Of a DNA stretch of 49,116 nt, positions 20,034-28,022 are shown piece by piece. Origin of the DNA: Gemmatimonadota bacterium (GTDB taxonomy: Bacteria; JBHIER01; G020348925); NCBI GenBank assembly GCA_020348925.1, contig CP070758.1, positions 1,307,755 through 1,356,870 on the forward strand. The letters run 5' to 3'. The translations under genes were made by a program, and so were the position numbers. Within the stretch, counting starts at the first letter, position 1. Each line of letters opens with the position of its first letter. The notes under the pieces are model-generated. The model ran no database searches and was not told the origin of the DNA. It saw nothing but the letters and a program-made list of their open reading frames with translations.

Positions 20034-20164
20034 AATTCTCCTCGAAAGAAAAGTACCTGTGAATGAAAAGTCGTATTCTCGCAGACTGACATGTGAATTT
20101 TTCAAAAGCTCATATGTCTTAACAAATACATATCCGAAACGTCCCTTAACTTCGAGTTAACTGT

Positions 20165-20193
20165 AATATGCCACATTTGGAAATCTTTGTCAA
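20165..20193 (-). promoter_or_regulatory. Sigma70-like promoter for the DUF3566-gltX-glnS-dapB run
   Basis: On the minus strand TTGACA (20193-20188) and CATATT (20170-20165) are separated by 17 bases. Transcription would begin near 20158, about 125 bases before the first start codon. Confidence 0.6.
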
Positions 20194-20317
20194 GAAAGAA
20201 TTTTCGAGTGAAAATTTTTTATAGTCAGGGAGATCGATAGGCCAACAGGGAGAAGCCAAGACAACTCCAGGGGAAACCACGAGAGGGGGAGAGGAATCAC
20301 CCGACATTTTAAAAAAG

Positions 20318-20346
20318 TTGATTTTCGGCAATAGAAGTATTATTTT
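20318..20346 (+). promoter_or_regulatory. Possible glnA promoter
   Basis: TTGATT (20318-20323) and TATTTT (20341-20346) are 17 bases apart and lead into glnA about 60 bases downstream. It is weaker than the divergent promoter at 20165-20193. The rest of the 373-base gap (20034-20406) holds an AT-rich hairpin AATTTTC/GAAAATT near 20200-20218 and no gene. No sigma54 (GG-N10-GC) element was seen. Confidence 0.4.
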
Positions 20347-20406
20347 ACCCATCCTTTTTAAAAGGCAACTACAATTTCAGTTATGTATTTACAAAGAGGG
20401 TGAAAA

Positions 20407-21843
20407 ATGTTTACCAAGGCAAAAGAAGCTCTGGAGTATATTCGACGCGAAAAGGTATGTGCAGTTGACATGAAGTTCACCGATCTCTTTGGAGCGTGGC
20501 ACCATCTGACTGTTCCCAAGGGTTCGGTCGATGACGCATTGTTTGAAGCCGGGATCGGTTTTGACGGGTCGAGCATACCGGGATTTTCCAAACTGGAATC
20601 GGGTGACTTGGTTCTTTTGCCGGATCCAGCGACCGCTTTTATCGATCCCTTCTGGGAGAACAAGACCCTGAGCTTTATCTGTGACATCGGGGAAGCCGAT
20701 TCAAAGGAGCGCTATCATCGGGATCCACGGTCTGTTGCACAGCGGGCTGAGGAATATCTCGTCAAAACGGGCATCGCGACACAAAGTCTGTGGAGCCCGG
20801 AGTTCGAATATTACATCTTTGACAACGTCCGGCACGTGAATGACACGAATCGGGCCTTCTACGAGATCGATTCAGAAGAGGCTTCGTGGAACGCTCCCAT
20901 CAGGGAGCGGCCCAACCTGGGTCATCATATTCCTCCCAGTGGAGGTTACCACGTTATTCCTCCCATGGACACGCTCTACAACCTTCGAGCGGAGACCGTC
21001 CGCCTTATCGAAGAGGTGCATATTCCTGTGCGGTATCACCATCATGAGGTGGGTGGTCCGGGCCAATCTGAAATCGAAATCGGACGCGGCCCCTTGACCA
21101 AGACCGCTGATTGGTCGATGATCATAAAATATTTCATAAAGATGACGGCCAAGAAATTTCATAAGACGGCCACATTTATGCCGAAACCCCTCTTTGGCGA
21201 ATCCGGCAGCGGGCTCCATTTTCATCAACAACTGTTCAAGAATGAGGTCCCGATCTTTCACGACGAAGCTGGGTATGCCGGATTGAGCCGGACTGCGTTA
21301 TCATACATCGCTGGAGTCCTCACCCATGGCTCGGCGCTGTTGGCGTTTACAAATCCGAGCACGAACTCTTACAAGCGTCTTGTACCCGGCTTCGAAGCCC
21401 CGGTGAACCTCTTCTTCTCTCTGGCCAATCGAAGCGCCTCAGTCCGTATCCCGAAATATGCCATTGATCCGATGGAGAAGACCGTCGAGTTTCGCCCCCC
21501 GGATGCAACCTGCAATCCATACCTGGCTATGTCGGCAATTCTTCTGGCAGGGATCGAGGGCATCCTTAAAAACCTCGATCCTACAGCCGAAGGGTTCGGT
21601 CCCATCGACGAAAACGTGTTCGAATGGACGGAGGATGAGAGGAGGACGAAGATCAAACCGCTTTCGACGTCTCTCAAAGGCGCCCTCGACCATCTGAAGG
21701 AGGATCACCGCTTTCTCCTCGAGGGTAAAGTCTTCTCTGCGGATCTTATAGAAACCTGGAATAAATACAAGTTCGAAAAGGAGTACCAGGAGGTGCGGAG
21801 CAGACCCCATCCCTATGAGATCGCGCTTTACTATAATGTGTGA
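20407..21843 (+). CDS. glnA: Glutamine synthetase, type I
   Basis: 478 residues, ATG 20407 with GAGGGTG upstream. It makes glutamine from glutamate, ammonia and ATP. GFDGSSIPGF (51-60), SPEFEYYIFD (130-139), HHHEVGGPGQSEIEI (211-225), the NPSTNSYKRLVPGFEAPVNL block and EFRPPDATCNPYLA are all present, giving the metal, glutamate and ATP sites. In the loop where adenylylated GSI enzymes have Tyr (NLYDLPPEE), this protein has DENVFEW with Phe405, so control by adenylylation is unlikely. It stands alone, divergent from the tRNA-synthetase run. Confidence 0.97.
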   Translation: MFTKAKEALEYIRREKVCAVDMKFTDLFGAWHHLTVPKGSVDDALFEAGIGFDGSSIPGFSKLESGDLVLLPDPATAFIDPFWENKTLSFICDIGEADSKERYHRDPRSVAQRAEEYLVKTGIATQSLWSPEFEYYIFDNVRHVNDTNRAFYEIDSEEASWNAPIRERPNLGHHIPPSGGYHVIPPMDTLYNLRAETVRLIEEVHIPVRYHHHEVGGPGQSEIEIGRGPLTKTADWSMIIKYFIKMTAKKFHKTATFMPKPLFGESGSGLHFHQQLFKNEVPIFHDEAGYAGLSRTALSYIAGVLTHGSALLAFTNPSTNSYKRLVPGFEAPVNLFFSLANRSASVRIPKYAIDPMEKTVEFRPPDATCNPYLAMSAILLAGIEGILKNLDPTAEGFGPIDENVFEWTEDERRTKIKPLSTSLKGALDHLKEDHRFLLEGKVFSADLIETWNKYKFEKEYQEVRSRPHPYEIALYYNV

Positions 21844-21895
21844 GATAGCTTGATAAGGCATGAGAGGTTCTTTCTAGCCTACTTTATTCAAAAGC

Positions 21896-22006
21896 TGTCA
21901 TTCCGGCCCCCGTAATAGAATACGGGGTAAACTCCGTGCCGGAATCTCCTCGGTTGAATCAACATCCTCTCTGCTAAGGAGATTCCGGTATAAAACCGGA
22001 ATGACA
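21896..22006. repeat. Nested inverted-repeat element (REP/MITE-like)
   Basis: TGTCATTCCGG (21896-21906) pairs perfectly with CCGGAATGACA (21996-22006). Inside it CCGGAATCTCCT (21939-21950) pairs with AGGAGATTCCGG (21977-21988), and CCCCGTA/TACGGGG (21908-21914, 21921-21927) forms a third hairpin. The 111-base unit has the build of a repetitive extragenic palindrome or a small non-autonomous transposon. It sits in the 349-base gap between glnA and the M64 peptidase gene; the remainder of that gap is AT-rich and empty. Confidence 0.7.
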
Positions 22007-22192
22007 TGCAGGGTTTCTGTGAAAGCATAAACCAGGGAGTTTAAAACCAGTAACTTTTTTAAGTCTAATAAAATAAATATGTTAATTTAGTTTTGAACGA
22101 TTTAATAAATAATCCAGGCTAAATGTTCTATTGTAATTTACTCGATGAGCATTTCGCATGAGTGGGGCTCTTTAACAAGGAGGTAATCAGTA

Positions 22193-23614
22193 ATGAGAAT
22201 ATTCTTGAGTACTATTTTAGTAACCGTTTTTTCTTTTGGAATAAGCCTGGCCGACATCGATTTCGACCGGTTTTTCCTGGAGAAGACGATGCGGGTGGAT
22301 TACTTCCACACGGGGATTCAGGGCAAGGAGGTCATCAGTTTGGATCAGGTTCGGGAGGAGCCCATCTGGGCCGGCAGCCGGGTGAATCTCATCGATACCC
22401 TCAATTTGGGGAAATACTTCTTCAAGGTTTTCGACGCCAAAACAAATCAGATGATTTACTCCAGAGGTTTCTCCTCCATCTACGGCGAATGGGAGACCAC
22501 GGATGAAGCGGCCAAAGGCATCTGGCGCACGTTCAGCGAGTCGGTACGGTTTCCGTATCCTAAAGGAACTGTGCAGTTGGCCATTGCCGTTCGGGACGAG
22601 GGCGGCTATTATAAAAACATCTTTTCGACAGTGATCGACCCCAATTCGCATTACGTCAATCGGGAGCCTCCGACGTCCGACATGAGCGTCATCAGTGTCC
22701 AGAAGATGGGTGAGCCGGCGAAGAAGGTCGATCTCCTCATCCTGGGGGACGGCTATACCCGGGACGAGATGGGTCAGTTTCGCAAAGATGTGGAGCGTTT
22801 CACCAAGGCTCTCTTCGATACGTCGCCTTTCAAGGAGAGGAAGAAGGACTTTAATGTGTGGGCTATTGAGGTGGCTTCCCAGGATTCGGGACCGGATCAA
22901 CCGCATCTGGGTATTTTTCGGAACACCGCTCTGGGTTGCTCCTACAATACCTTCGATTCCCCGCGGTATATGCTCACCTACGAGAACAAGGCTTTTCGGG
23001 AGATCGCCGCCAATGCCCCCTACGATCAGCTGTTTTTCATTGTGAACAGCAATCAGTATGGTGGGGGCGGTATTTTCAACCTCTATTCGACGACCTTCAC
23101 CCGGGCCGAAAAGGAGGTCCAGAGCTGGTGGCCGGATTACGTCTTTGTCCACGAGTTCGGCCACTCCTTCGGTGGTCTGGGAGACGAGTACTACTCGTCT
23201 TCCGTGGCGTATACGGACTTCTATTCCTCCAAGGTGGAACCCTGGGAGTCGAACGTCACCGCCCTGCATGACCCTGACAACGTGAAATGGAAAGATCTCA
23301 TCGAAGAGGGGACACCCCTTCCGACGCCCTGGGACAAGGCGGAATACGATGAGCTGGACGCAGAGCGACGGGCCTTAGAAACGGACGACCCGGACTATGG
23401 ACGAAAACTGACGGAGATCACCGTTAGGAGGGAAGAGCTCTTTCAGAAGCAGAAGTACTTCGGGAAAGTGGGGGCCTTCGAAGGATCCGGGTATGTCTCC
23501 GAGGGTATGTACCGCCCCAGTCTCGACTGCCGCATGTTCACCAAGAGCCTCGCCGAGTTCTGCCCGGTCTGCCGCCAGGCCATTGAGAGAATGATCGACT
23601 TTTATACGGAATAG
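22193..23614 (+). CDS. Secreted M64-family (IgA-peptidase-like) metallopeptidase
   Basis: 473 residues, ATG 22193 with AAGGAGGT upstream. Residues 1-20 form a signal peptide ending LA-DI. A beta-rich N-terminal domain (about 25-160) precedes the catalytic domain, which starts with VDLLILGDGYTRDEM (179-193). The zinc site is VHEFGHSFGGLGDEY (319-333), that is HExxHxxGxxxD with His320, Glu321, His324 and Asp331. YRPSLDCRMF and FCPVCRQAI close the domain as in the family. It would cut extracellular or periplasmic proteins. M64 enzymes include an immunoglobulin A protease, but the natural substrate here is unknown. Confidence 0.92.
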   Translation: MRIFLSTILVTVFSFGISLADIDFDRFFLEKTMRVDYFHTGIQGKEVISLDQVREEPIWAGSRVNLIDTLNLGKYFFKVFDAKTNQMIYSRGFSSIYGEWETTDEAAKGIWRTFSESVRFPYPKGTVQLAIAVRDEGGYYKNIFSTVIDPNSHYVNREPPTSDMSVISVQKMGEPAKKVDLLILGDGYTRDEMGQFRKDVERFTKALFDTSPFKERKKDFNVWAIEVASQDSGPDQPHLGIFRNTALGCSYNTFDSPRYMLTYENKAFREIAANAPYDQLFFIVNSNQYGGGGIFNLYSTTFTRAEKEVQSWWPDYVFVHEFGHSFGGLGDEYYSSSVAYTDFYSSKVEPWESNVTALHDPDNVKWKDLIEEGTPLPTPWDKAEYDELDAERRALETDDPDYGRKLTEITVRREELFQKQKYFGKVGAFEGSGYVSEGMYRPSLDCRMFTKSLAEFCPVCRQAIERMIDFYTE

Positions 23615-23735
23615 GAGTGCTTGAGGAGCGAAAATTCTTCACCCGAGGGGAAGGAGTTCCACGCGATAGTGTTCTCATTCTATGAATGCTTTGTCCCCTT
23701 TCGAGCAGCTCCTTATCACAAAAAATGAATGTCCC

Positions 23736-25592
23736 TCAGGGAGTTACCGTGAGGATGATGGTGGCCATGCAGATCAGATCGAGAACATCGAGGGTCCCGT
23801 CATTGTTACAGTCTGCCGCCTGATACTGCTCCTCTGACAGCTCCGTTTTTCCCAATATGGCGTTCACCACAATGGCCAGATCCTGAACGTCCACAACGCC
23901 CTCGCCGGTCATGTCCCCGGGTATATGGGCCATTTTCAATATCCAACCGTCCACATCGAGAAGGGCGACAATGGGCTTGGAGCTCAAGATGAGCTCAAAG
24001 GTCTGTGTCTGCAAGCTGTCGAAAATGACGAATGTCTCCTCCCCAAACTGGGTTATGAAGGTGACGTCGACAGGCATGGTGAAGGGGGCCGTGTTGGTCT
24101 GGACCTGTTCGATGGTCAGATCCACGCTATAGCCTCCACTTTGCTCGACCATCGTCCAGGAGTAATCATATTCAGGATAGAACTCGCCGTAGATCCATTC
24201 CTGAAAGAACCAGCCCAATTCCATCCCGGAGACCGCTTCGCACAGGGACTGAAAGTCCTCCGTGACTGCCGTTCCGTGTTGGTACTGGCTGTCATAGTAA
24301 GCCCGGAGGATATCGAAAAAGACGGGATCCCCCACCACATGCCGCAGCATATGTAGCACCCACGAACCTTTGTTGTAACTGAGGCCGCCGTCGAAAATGC
24401 GCCAGATATTGGTGAGATCCGGGACGTAGATCGTTCCCTCGCCAAAGTATCTGTTCCTGTTCATATCTTCGAAATAGGCCTCTTTCCCGTGAACCTGTTC
24501 CCAGTATAAAGCCTCTGAATATGTGGCAAATCCCTCGTTGAGCCAAATATGGTGGAAGTCCCGGCAGGTGATCATGTCGCCCCACCACTGGTGGGCCAGC
24601 TCGTGGGCGATGAGGGCCTCACTCCATCCCCCAAGGCTTGTGCAGGTCTGATGCTCCATCCCTCCTCCAAAAATAAACTCCGCCTGGCCGTACTTTTCGT
24701 CAAGAAAAGGGTACGGGCCGAAGAGGTCGGAGAAAATTGCCAGCATGTCTTTGGTCTTGGCGTAGGTTGACCGGAGGTTTTCCAGGTGATCGGGGAACAC
24801 GTAGAACTGGATCTCCATGGAATCCGTCGGGGAGTATTTGTAATAATCGGAGTAAGTTGCATATTCATAGATTGCGACCGAGACGAGGTATGTGGTGATG
24901 GGGTAGCTTTCATGCCACCAGTACGTTTCGGTGTCTCCGTTGTCAGTAACTTCCCGGAGGACCCCGTTGGAGGCGACAATCATCCCTTCGGGAACAGTCA
25001 CCCTGATGTCGACGGAATCGGCTTTATCAGAGGGTTGATCCTTACACGGCCACCAGTTGCGGGCCCCAAAGGGCTCGCTCAAACTCCAGATCATGGGCCT
25101 GCCGGCATGAAGGTCGAAGCCGAAGGAACCCAGACCGCTTGTGGCCGGATTGCCTTCGTAATCGATGACTATGCCGACAGATTCACCGGTCGCATAGGAT
25201 CTCTCGAGATCGATATCGAGGAGATCGTGCTGATGCGTGAAGGAAGTCGGTGTTCCGGAAAGGGTGATTTGAGACACCGTCATGTTGTTCAGAAGATCCA
25301 CCTCAATGTGATCGATGGGATCGCCCACCACCTCAGCCCTCATCTGGACCGTTCCCGCCAATCGGCGGAGATCGGGATCGACGCTCAGGTCGATGTTGTA
25401 ATACCGAACATCGTACTGTTCCTGGTTGACCGTCTGCATGGAGATTGCCGCCTGTCGCTTCATGTACCGAAACATCTCGGCCTTGCGCTCGTGGATGGTG
25501 TCCAGAACATCGGGGGTCAAAACCGGCCACTGGGCCGATGCACTGCTCATCGATACAAGAGAGAACAGCATGACACATACTATTTTCTTCAT
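23736..25592 (-). CDS. Secreted M1-family aminopeptidase with C-terminal dockerin-like domain
   Basis: 618 residues, ATG 25592 with AAGGAAAA upstream and a signal peptide (1-20, ending ASA). The exopeptidase motif GGGMEH is at 309-314 and the zinc site HELAHQWWGD at 330-339 (His330, Glu331, His334), with Glu353 in NEGFATY as third ligand. Residues 559-614 hold two calcium-binding repeats, GDMTGEGVVDVQDL and ADCNNDGTLDVLDL, which match a type I dockerin. It would remove N-terminal residues from peptides outside the cytoplasm; the dockerin could bind a cohesin-bearing partner. No cohesin is in the window. It is convergent with the M64 gene. Confidence 0.93.
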   Translation of the reverse strand: MKKIVCVMLFSLVSMSSASAQWPVLTPDVLDTIHERKAEMFRYMKRQAAISMQTVNQEQYDVRYYNIDLSVDPDLRRLAGTVQMRAEVVGDPIDHIEVDLLNNMTVSQITLSGTPTSFTHQHDLLDIDLERSYATGESVGIVIDYEGNPATSGLGSFGFDLHAGRPMIWSLSEPFGARNWWPCKDQPSDKADSVDIRVTVPEGMIVASNGVLREVTDNGDTETYWWHESYPITTYLVSVAIYEYATYSDYYKYSPTDSMEIQFYVFPDHLENLRSTYAKTKDMLAIFSDLFGPYPFLDEKYGQAEFIFGGGMEHQTCTSLGGWSEALIAHELAHQWWGDMITCRDFHHIWLNEGFATYSEALYWEQVHGKEAYFEDMNRNRYFGEGTIYVPDLTNIWRIFDGGLSYNKGSWVLHMLRHVVGDPVFFDILRAYYDSQYQHGTAVTEDFQSLCEAVSGMELGWFFQEWIYGEFYPEYDYSWTMVEQSGGYSVDLTIEQVQTNTAPFTMPVDVTFITQFGEETFVIFDSLQTQTFELILSSKPIVALLDVDGWILKMAHIPGDMTGEGVVDVQDLAIVVNAILGKTELSEEQYQAADCNNDGTLDVLDLICMATIILTVTP

Positions 25593-25640
25593 ACTATTTT
25601 CCTTTTTCGTTTTGCGTCTTTCATTTTTTACTGTATAGCC

Positions 25641-26309
25641 CTAAAGTCGTGTTCTCTCCTGTCCGAACTGACAGTGTTTGAAAACCGGGCAGGCGTCGCA
25701 CCGTGGGTTGCCCGGATGGCAAATCTGGCGCCCGAGGGCGAGCATATTCATGTGAAGGGAATAGACTTTCCCCCGGGGGATTTGGTCTCTCATCATGTAG
25801 AACGTTTTATCGGCCGTGGCCTTGGCCGGGACCAGTCCCAATCTCCCGCAAATCCGGTGAACGTGGGTGTCCACGGGAAAGACATCCTGGCCGCAGGCGA
25901 ACATGAGGACGACGGCCAGGGTTTTCACGCCGATCCCTTTCAAATGGCCGTAAGTTGCCAGGGCCTGATCGAAATCCATGGAGCAGATTGGATCAAGAGC
26001 GAGGCGACCGTATTCCTTTTTCAGCCAGGCGAGGATGGCCTTGATACGGGCGCTCTTCTGGTTGGCCAGGCCGCCGACCTTGATGGCTTCGGCGATCTCT
26101 TCTGTTTTCGCCCTGAGCACCTTCTCCCAGGTGGGGTACCTTTCCCTGAGGCTTTCGTAGGCCCGGTCGCGGTTGTGGTCGTTCGTGTTCTGGGAGAGGA
26201 TGGTCTTGATGAGGCTGTCCAGGGGGTCCCTCGGTCCTTGCCATGCTGGTTTTCCGAACCGGCCCTCCAGAGCCCTTGAAATATGACCTGTTTTTCCTTT
26301 ACGAACCAA
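25641..26309 (-). CDS. nth: Endonuclease III-like DNA glycosylase/lyase
   Basis: 222 residues with a TTG start at 26309; AGGA lies seven bases upstream and no ATG is nearby. The helix-hairpin-helix is LKGIGVKTLAVV (Lys129 is the lyase nucleophile), followed by the catalytic Asp147 in FPVDTHVHRI. The iron-sulfur loop is Cys197-x6-Cys204-x2-Cys207-x5-Cys213 (CHPGNPRCDACPVFKHC). It removes oxidised pyrimidines from DNA and nicks the abasic strand. It starts 332 bases from the basic secreted protein gene and reads toward the M1 gene. Because the family includes close relatives, the symbol nth is likely but not certain. Confidence 0.9.
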   Translation of the reverse strand: MVRKGKTGHISRALEGRFGKPAWQGPRDPLDSLIKTILSQNTNDHNRDRAYESLRERYPTWEKVLRAKTEEIAEAIKVGGLANQKSARIKAILAWLKKEYGRLALDPICSMDFDQALATYGHLKGIGVKTLAVVLMFACGQDVFPVDTHVHRICGRLGLVPAKATADKTFYMMRDQIPRGKVYSLHMNMLALGRQICHPGNPRCDACPVFKHCQFGQERTRL

Positions 26310-26606
26310 TGATATTTCCTGAGAGAGTTGCAGTGCCGTATTTCATGAGGTTCTCAATATATACAAACTCGGTGCTTTCGTAAAGATTTCTTTGGAGATT
26401 TCCCAAAAGGAGTGAAAGGGTGTGCCCGTTCGCTCCGAACCTGCCCATTTCAGTAACGGAAATGTCCGTGCTCCGTGAGGCTCGGTGTGCAACAATTCAC
26501 CCTTGCAGAGAGCGTTCTCGGGGAAAAATTGCTTTTTCCCCCTAACGAAAAATGAGGCTGCTGAGGGATTCGTCTCAGCGATCCAATGTGCAAGATCAAG
26601 AGATAG
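26310..26606. other. 297-base gap with two hairpins, no gene
   Basis: GGGGAAAAA (26520-26528) pairs with TTTTTCCCC (26533-26541), and GCTGAG (26560-26565) pairs with CTCAGC (26574-26579). Read on the minus strand, the second hairpin follows the secreted-protein gene and is followed a few bases later by ATTTTTCG, so it may act as a weak terminator for that gene. Nothing else is recognisable. Confidence 0.4.
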
Positions 26607-27701
26607 TTAACGTCTTCTTCCAGCCTTTGGTGTGGCTCGAGGGGAACTGTAGGCGCGACTTCCCCGGGGAGCTGAGGGTGAACTTCTGAAAGAGCTCCTG
26701 GAAGGACTGCTTCTTATAGAGGGTCGACTGTACGTTGCCCTGGAGCGGTTAAGTTTTCGACCGGGTGCCATGCTTCTGTCCGCCCTCCGGAAGGTCTTCT
26801 GTTGCGGTTTGATTGCGCGATACCGGTCGGTTTTGTCATCCTTTCTTTTCGCCCTGTACTCCTTGACCGGATACGTATCGCGGCGGGAGTTCTGTTTGGA
26901 CCGATACTGTCTGTCGTAATATCTGACCCCCTGATCCCTGGGGAGACCCCGTCTGCGATCGTATTTCCTGTAAGGTTTTCCCCATTGATCATAATCGTTA
27001 TACCCACAGCGATCGCGGTAGCGATACCTCCAGTCGTAGCAGTAATGATCGATGTACCATCCCAAACCGCAATCGTACCAGGGACGCCACCCCCAGTGGA
27101 CGTCGATCCAGATGCCGCTCCACCAGGCCGGGTAGTGCCACCAGACCGGAGCGTGGAGCCATGGTCGACCCACCTCGTGAAAGATGATGTATTGTTCTAC
27201 GACTCTCCCGTCTTCGTAGATCTCCTCATCACCCTCAAATTGCTCAGGCTCGTCATCCGCGTCCGTGACTACCTCATACTGGGTACTTCCTTTTGTGTAA
27301 ATTGCTTCCGTTAAATTCAGGATTTCACTCTCACCGTCATAATTGCCCCGGACTGTCACACTTTGAAGGTCCCTTCCCTCCTTCTTGAAATCCTCGTTCT
27401 TCTCAATGATGGCCTGGATGTCCTCGTGGGCCGCTCTGAGATCGGCGATGTTTGCCCCGTCCTCGTAACAGAGAAGTTTGTTCTCGTCCCGGCCAATCAG
27501 GAGGTTCCATACACCATACCCGTCATCCTCCTTAAAGGTACTGACGAGAGGAACTCCCTCTACCTCGACCCATTGCGAATCGTATTGGTCGATGTCGGCC
27601 AGGGCGATTTGCACCTGGGCCTCCGGGTTTGCCGGTAGTATAGAGAAGCAGGATAGGGCTGCGAGCACCGCAATCAGCTCGATTCTTTGCGTTCTTTTCA
27701 T
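26607..27701 (-). CDS. Secreted protein with Trp/Tyr-rich and Arg/Ser-rich regions, unknown function
   Basis: 364 residues from ATG 27701 (GGAGG eight bases upstream; a GTG three codons earlier overlaps that ribosome site). A signal peptide (about 1-28) leads to a folded acidic domain (about 30-160, with VEVEGVPLVSTF and QSVTVRGNYDGES) that resembles an OB-like strand pattern. Residues 170-235 are packed with Trp, Tyr and His (HAPVWWHYPAWWSGIWIDV), and the remaining 120 are strongly basic and low in complexity (Arg, Ser, Tyr, Pro). The tail could bind nucleic acid, polysaccharide or cell envelope. I do not recognise the family. Confidence 0.75.
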   Translation of the reverse strand: MKRTQRIELIAVLAALSCFSILPANPEAQVQIALADIDQYDSQWVEVEGVPLVSTFKEDDGYGVWNLLIGRDENKLLCYEDGANIADLRAAHEDIQAIIEKNEDFKKEGRDLQSVTVRGNYDGESEILNLTEAIYTKGSTQYEVVTDADDEPEQFEGDEEIYEDGRVVEQYIIFHEVGRPWLHAPVWWHYPAWWSGIWIDVHWGWRPWYDCGLGWYIDHYCYDWRYRYRDRCGYNDYDQWGKPYRKYDRRRGLPRDQGVRYYDRQYRSKQNSRRDTYPVKEYRAKRKDDKTDRYRAIKPQQKTFRRADRSMAPGRKLNRSRATYSRPSIRSSPSRSSFRSSPSAPRGSRAYSSPRATPKAGRRR

Positions 27702-27746
27702 AAGGCTCACCTCCGAAAAAATGAAGAATGATACTTTTGCACGAAC

Positions 27747-27774
27747 AAAATAGGGAATTATTCCCCGATGTCAA
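27747..27774 (-). promoter_or_regulatory. Promoter with palindromic spacer for the secreted-protein gene
   Basis: On the minus strand TTGACA (27774-27769) and TATTTT (27752-27747) are separated by 16 bases. The spacer contains GGGAAT-T-ATTCCC (27753-27765), a perfect inverted repeat with six-base arms, where a repressor could sit. The start codon is about 45 bases downstream of the -10 element. Confidence 0.55.
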
Positions 27775-27940
27775 CCCCTTTGTGCAATATTTCCGAAAGG
27801 GGGTGCTCACGGCCGAAACGAGACATCATTTTCACTCCGGCGTACCGCGATCGTTTAAATAATGTGAAGGCTTTTTGGAATGTCGAGGGCAACGGTTCAT
27901 CGCTCCAGGTACAATTTTTCAGTGGGCTGTGAAAAAGTCC

Positions 27941-27969
27941 TTGACAGTAATACAATAATGCGATATAAT
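27941..27969 (+). promoter_or_regulatory. Perfect-consensus sigma70 promoter for the M14 peptidase gene
   Basis: TTGACA (27941-27946) and TATAAT (27964-27969) are separated by exactly 17 bases, and the M14 gene starts about 50 bases later with AAGGAGGTAGACG. It is divergent from the promoter at 27747-27774. An exact consensus at both boxes is uncommon and suggests strong expression. Confidence 0.8.
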
Positions 27970-28022
27970 AGGGCTGTTGAAAACCCGGTCTGTGCGACAT
28001 AGTCTTCACAAGGAGGTAGACG

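Noticed and set aside
22217-23269. 350-codon minus-strand frame
   Set aside because: Antisense to the M64 peptidase gene, which has a signal peptide and full zinc site.
24786-26279. 497-codon plus-strand frame
   Set aside because: It lies antisense to the M1 aminopeptidase and endonuclease III, both of which have complete catalytic motifs; its own protein has no recognisable domain.
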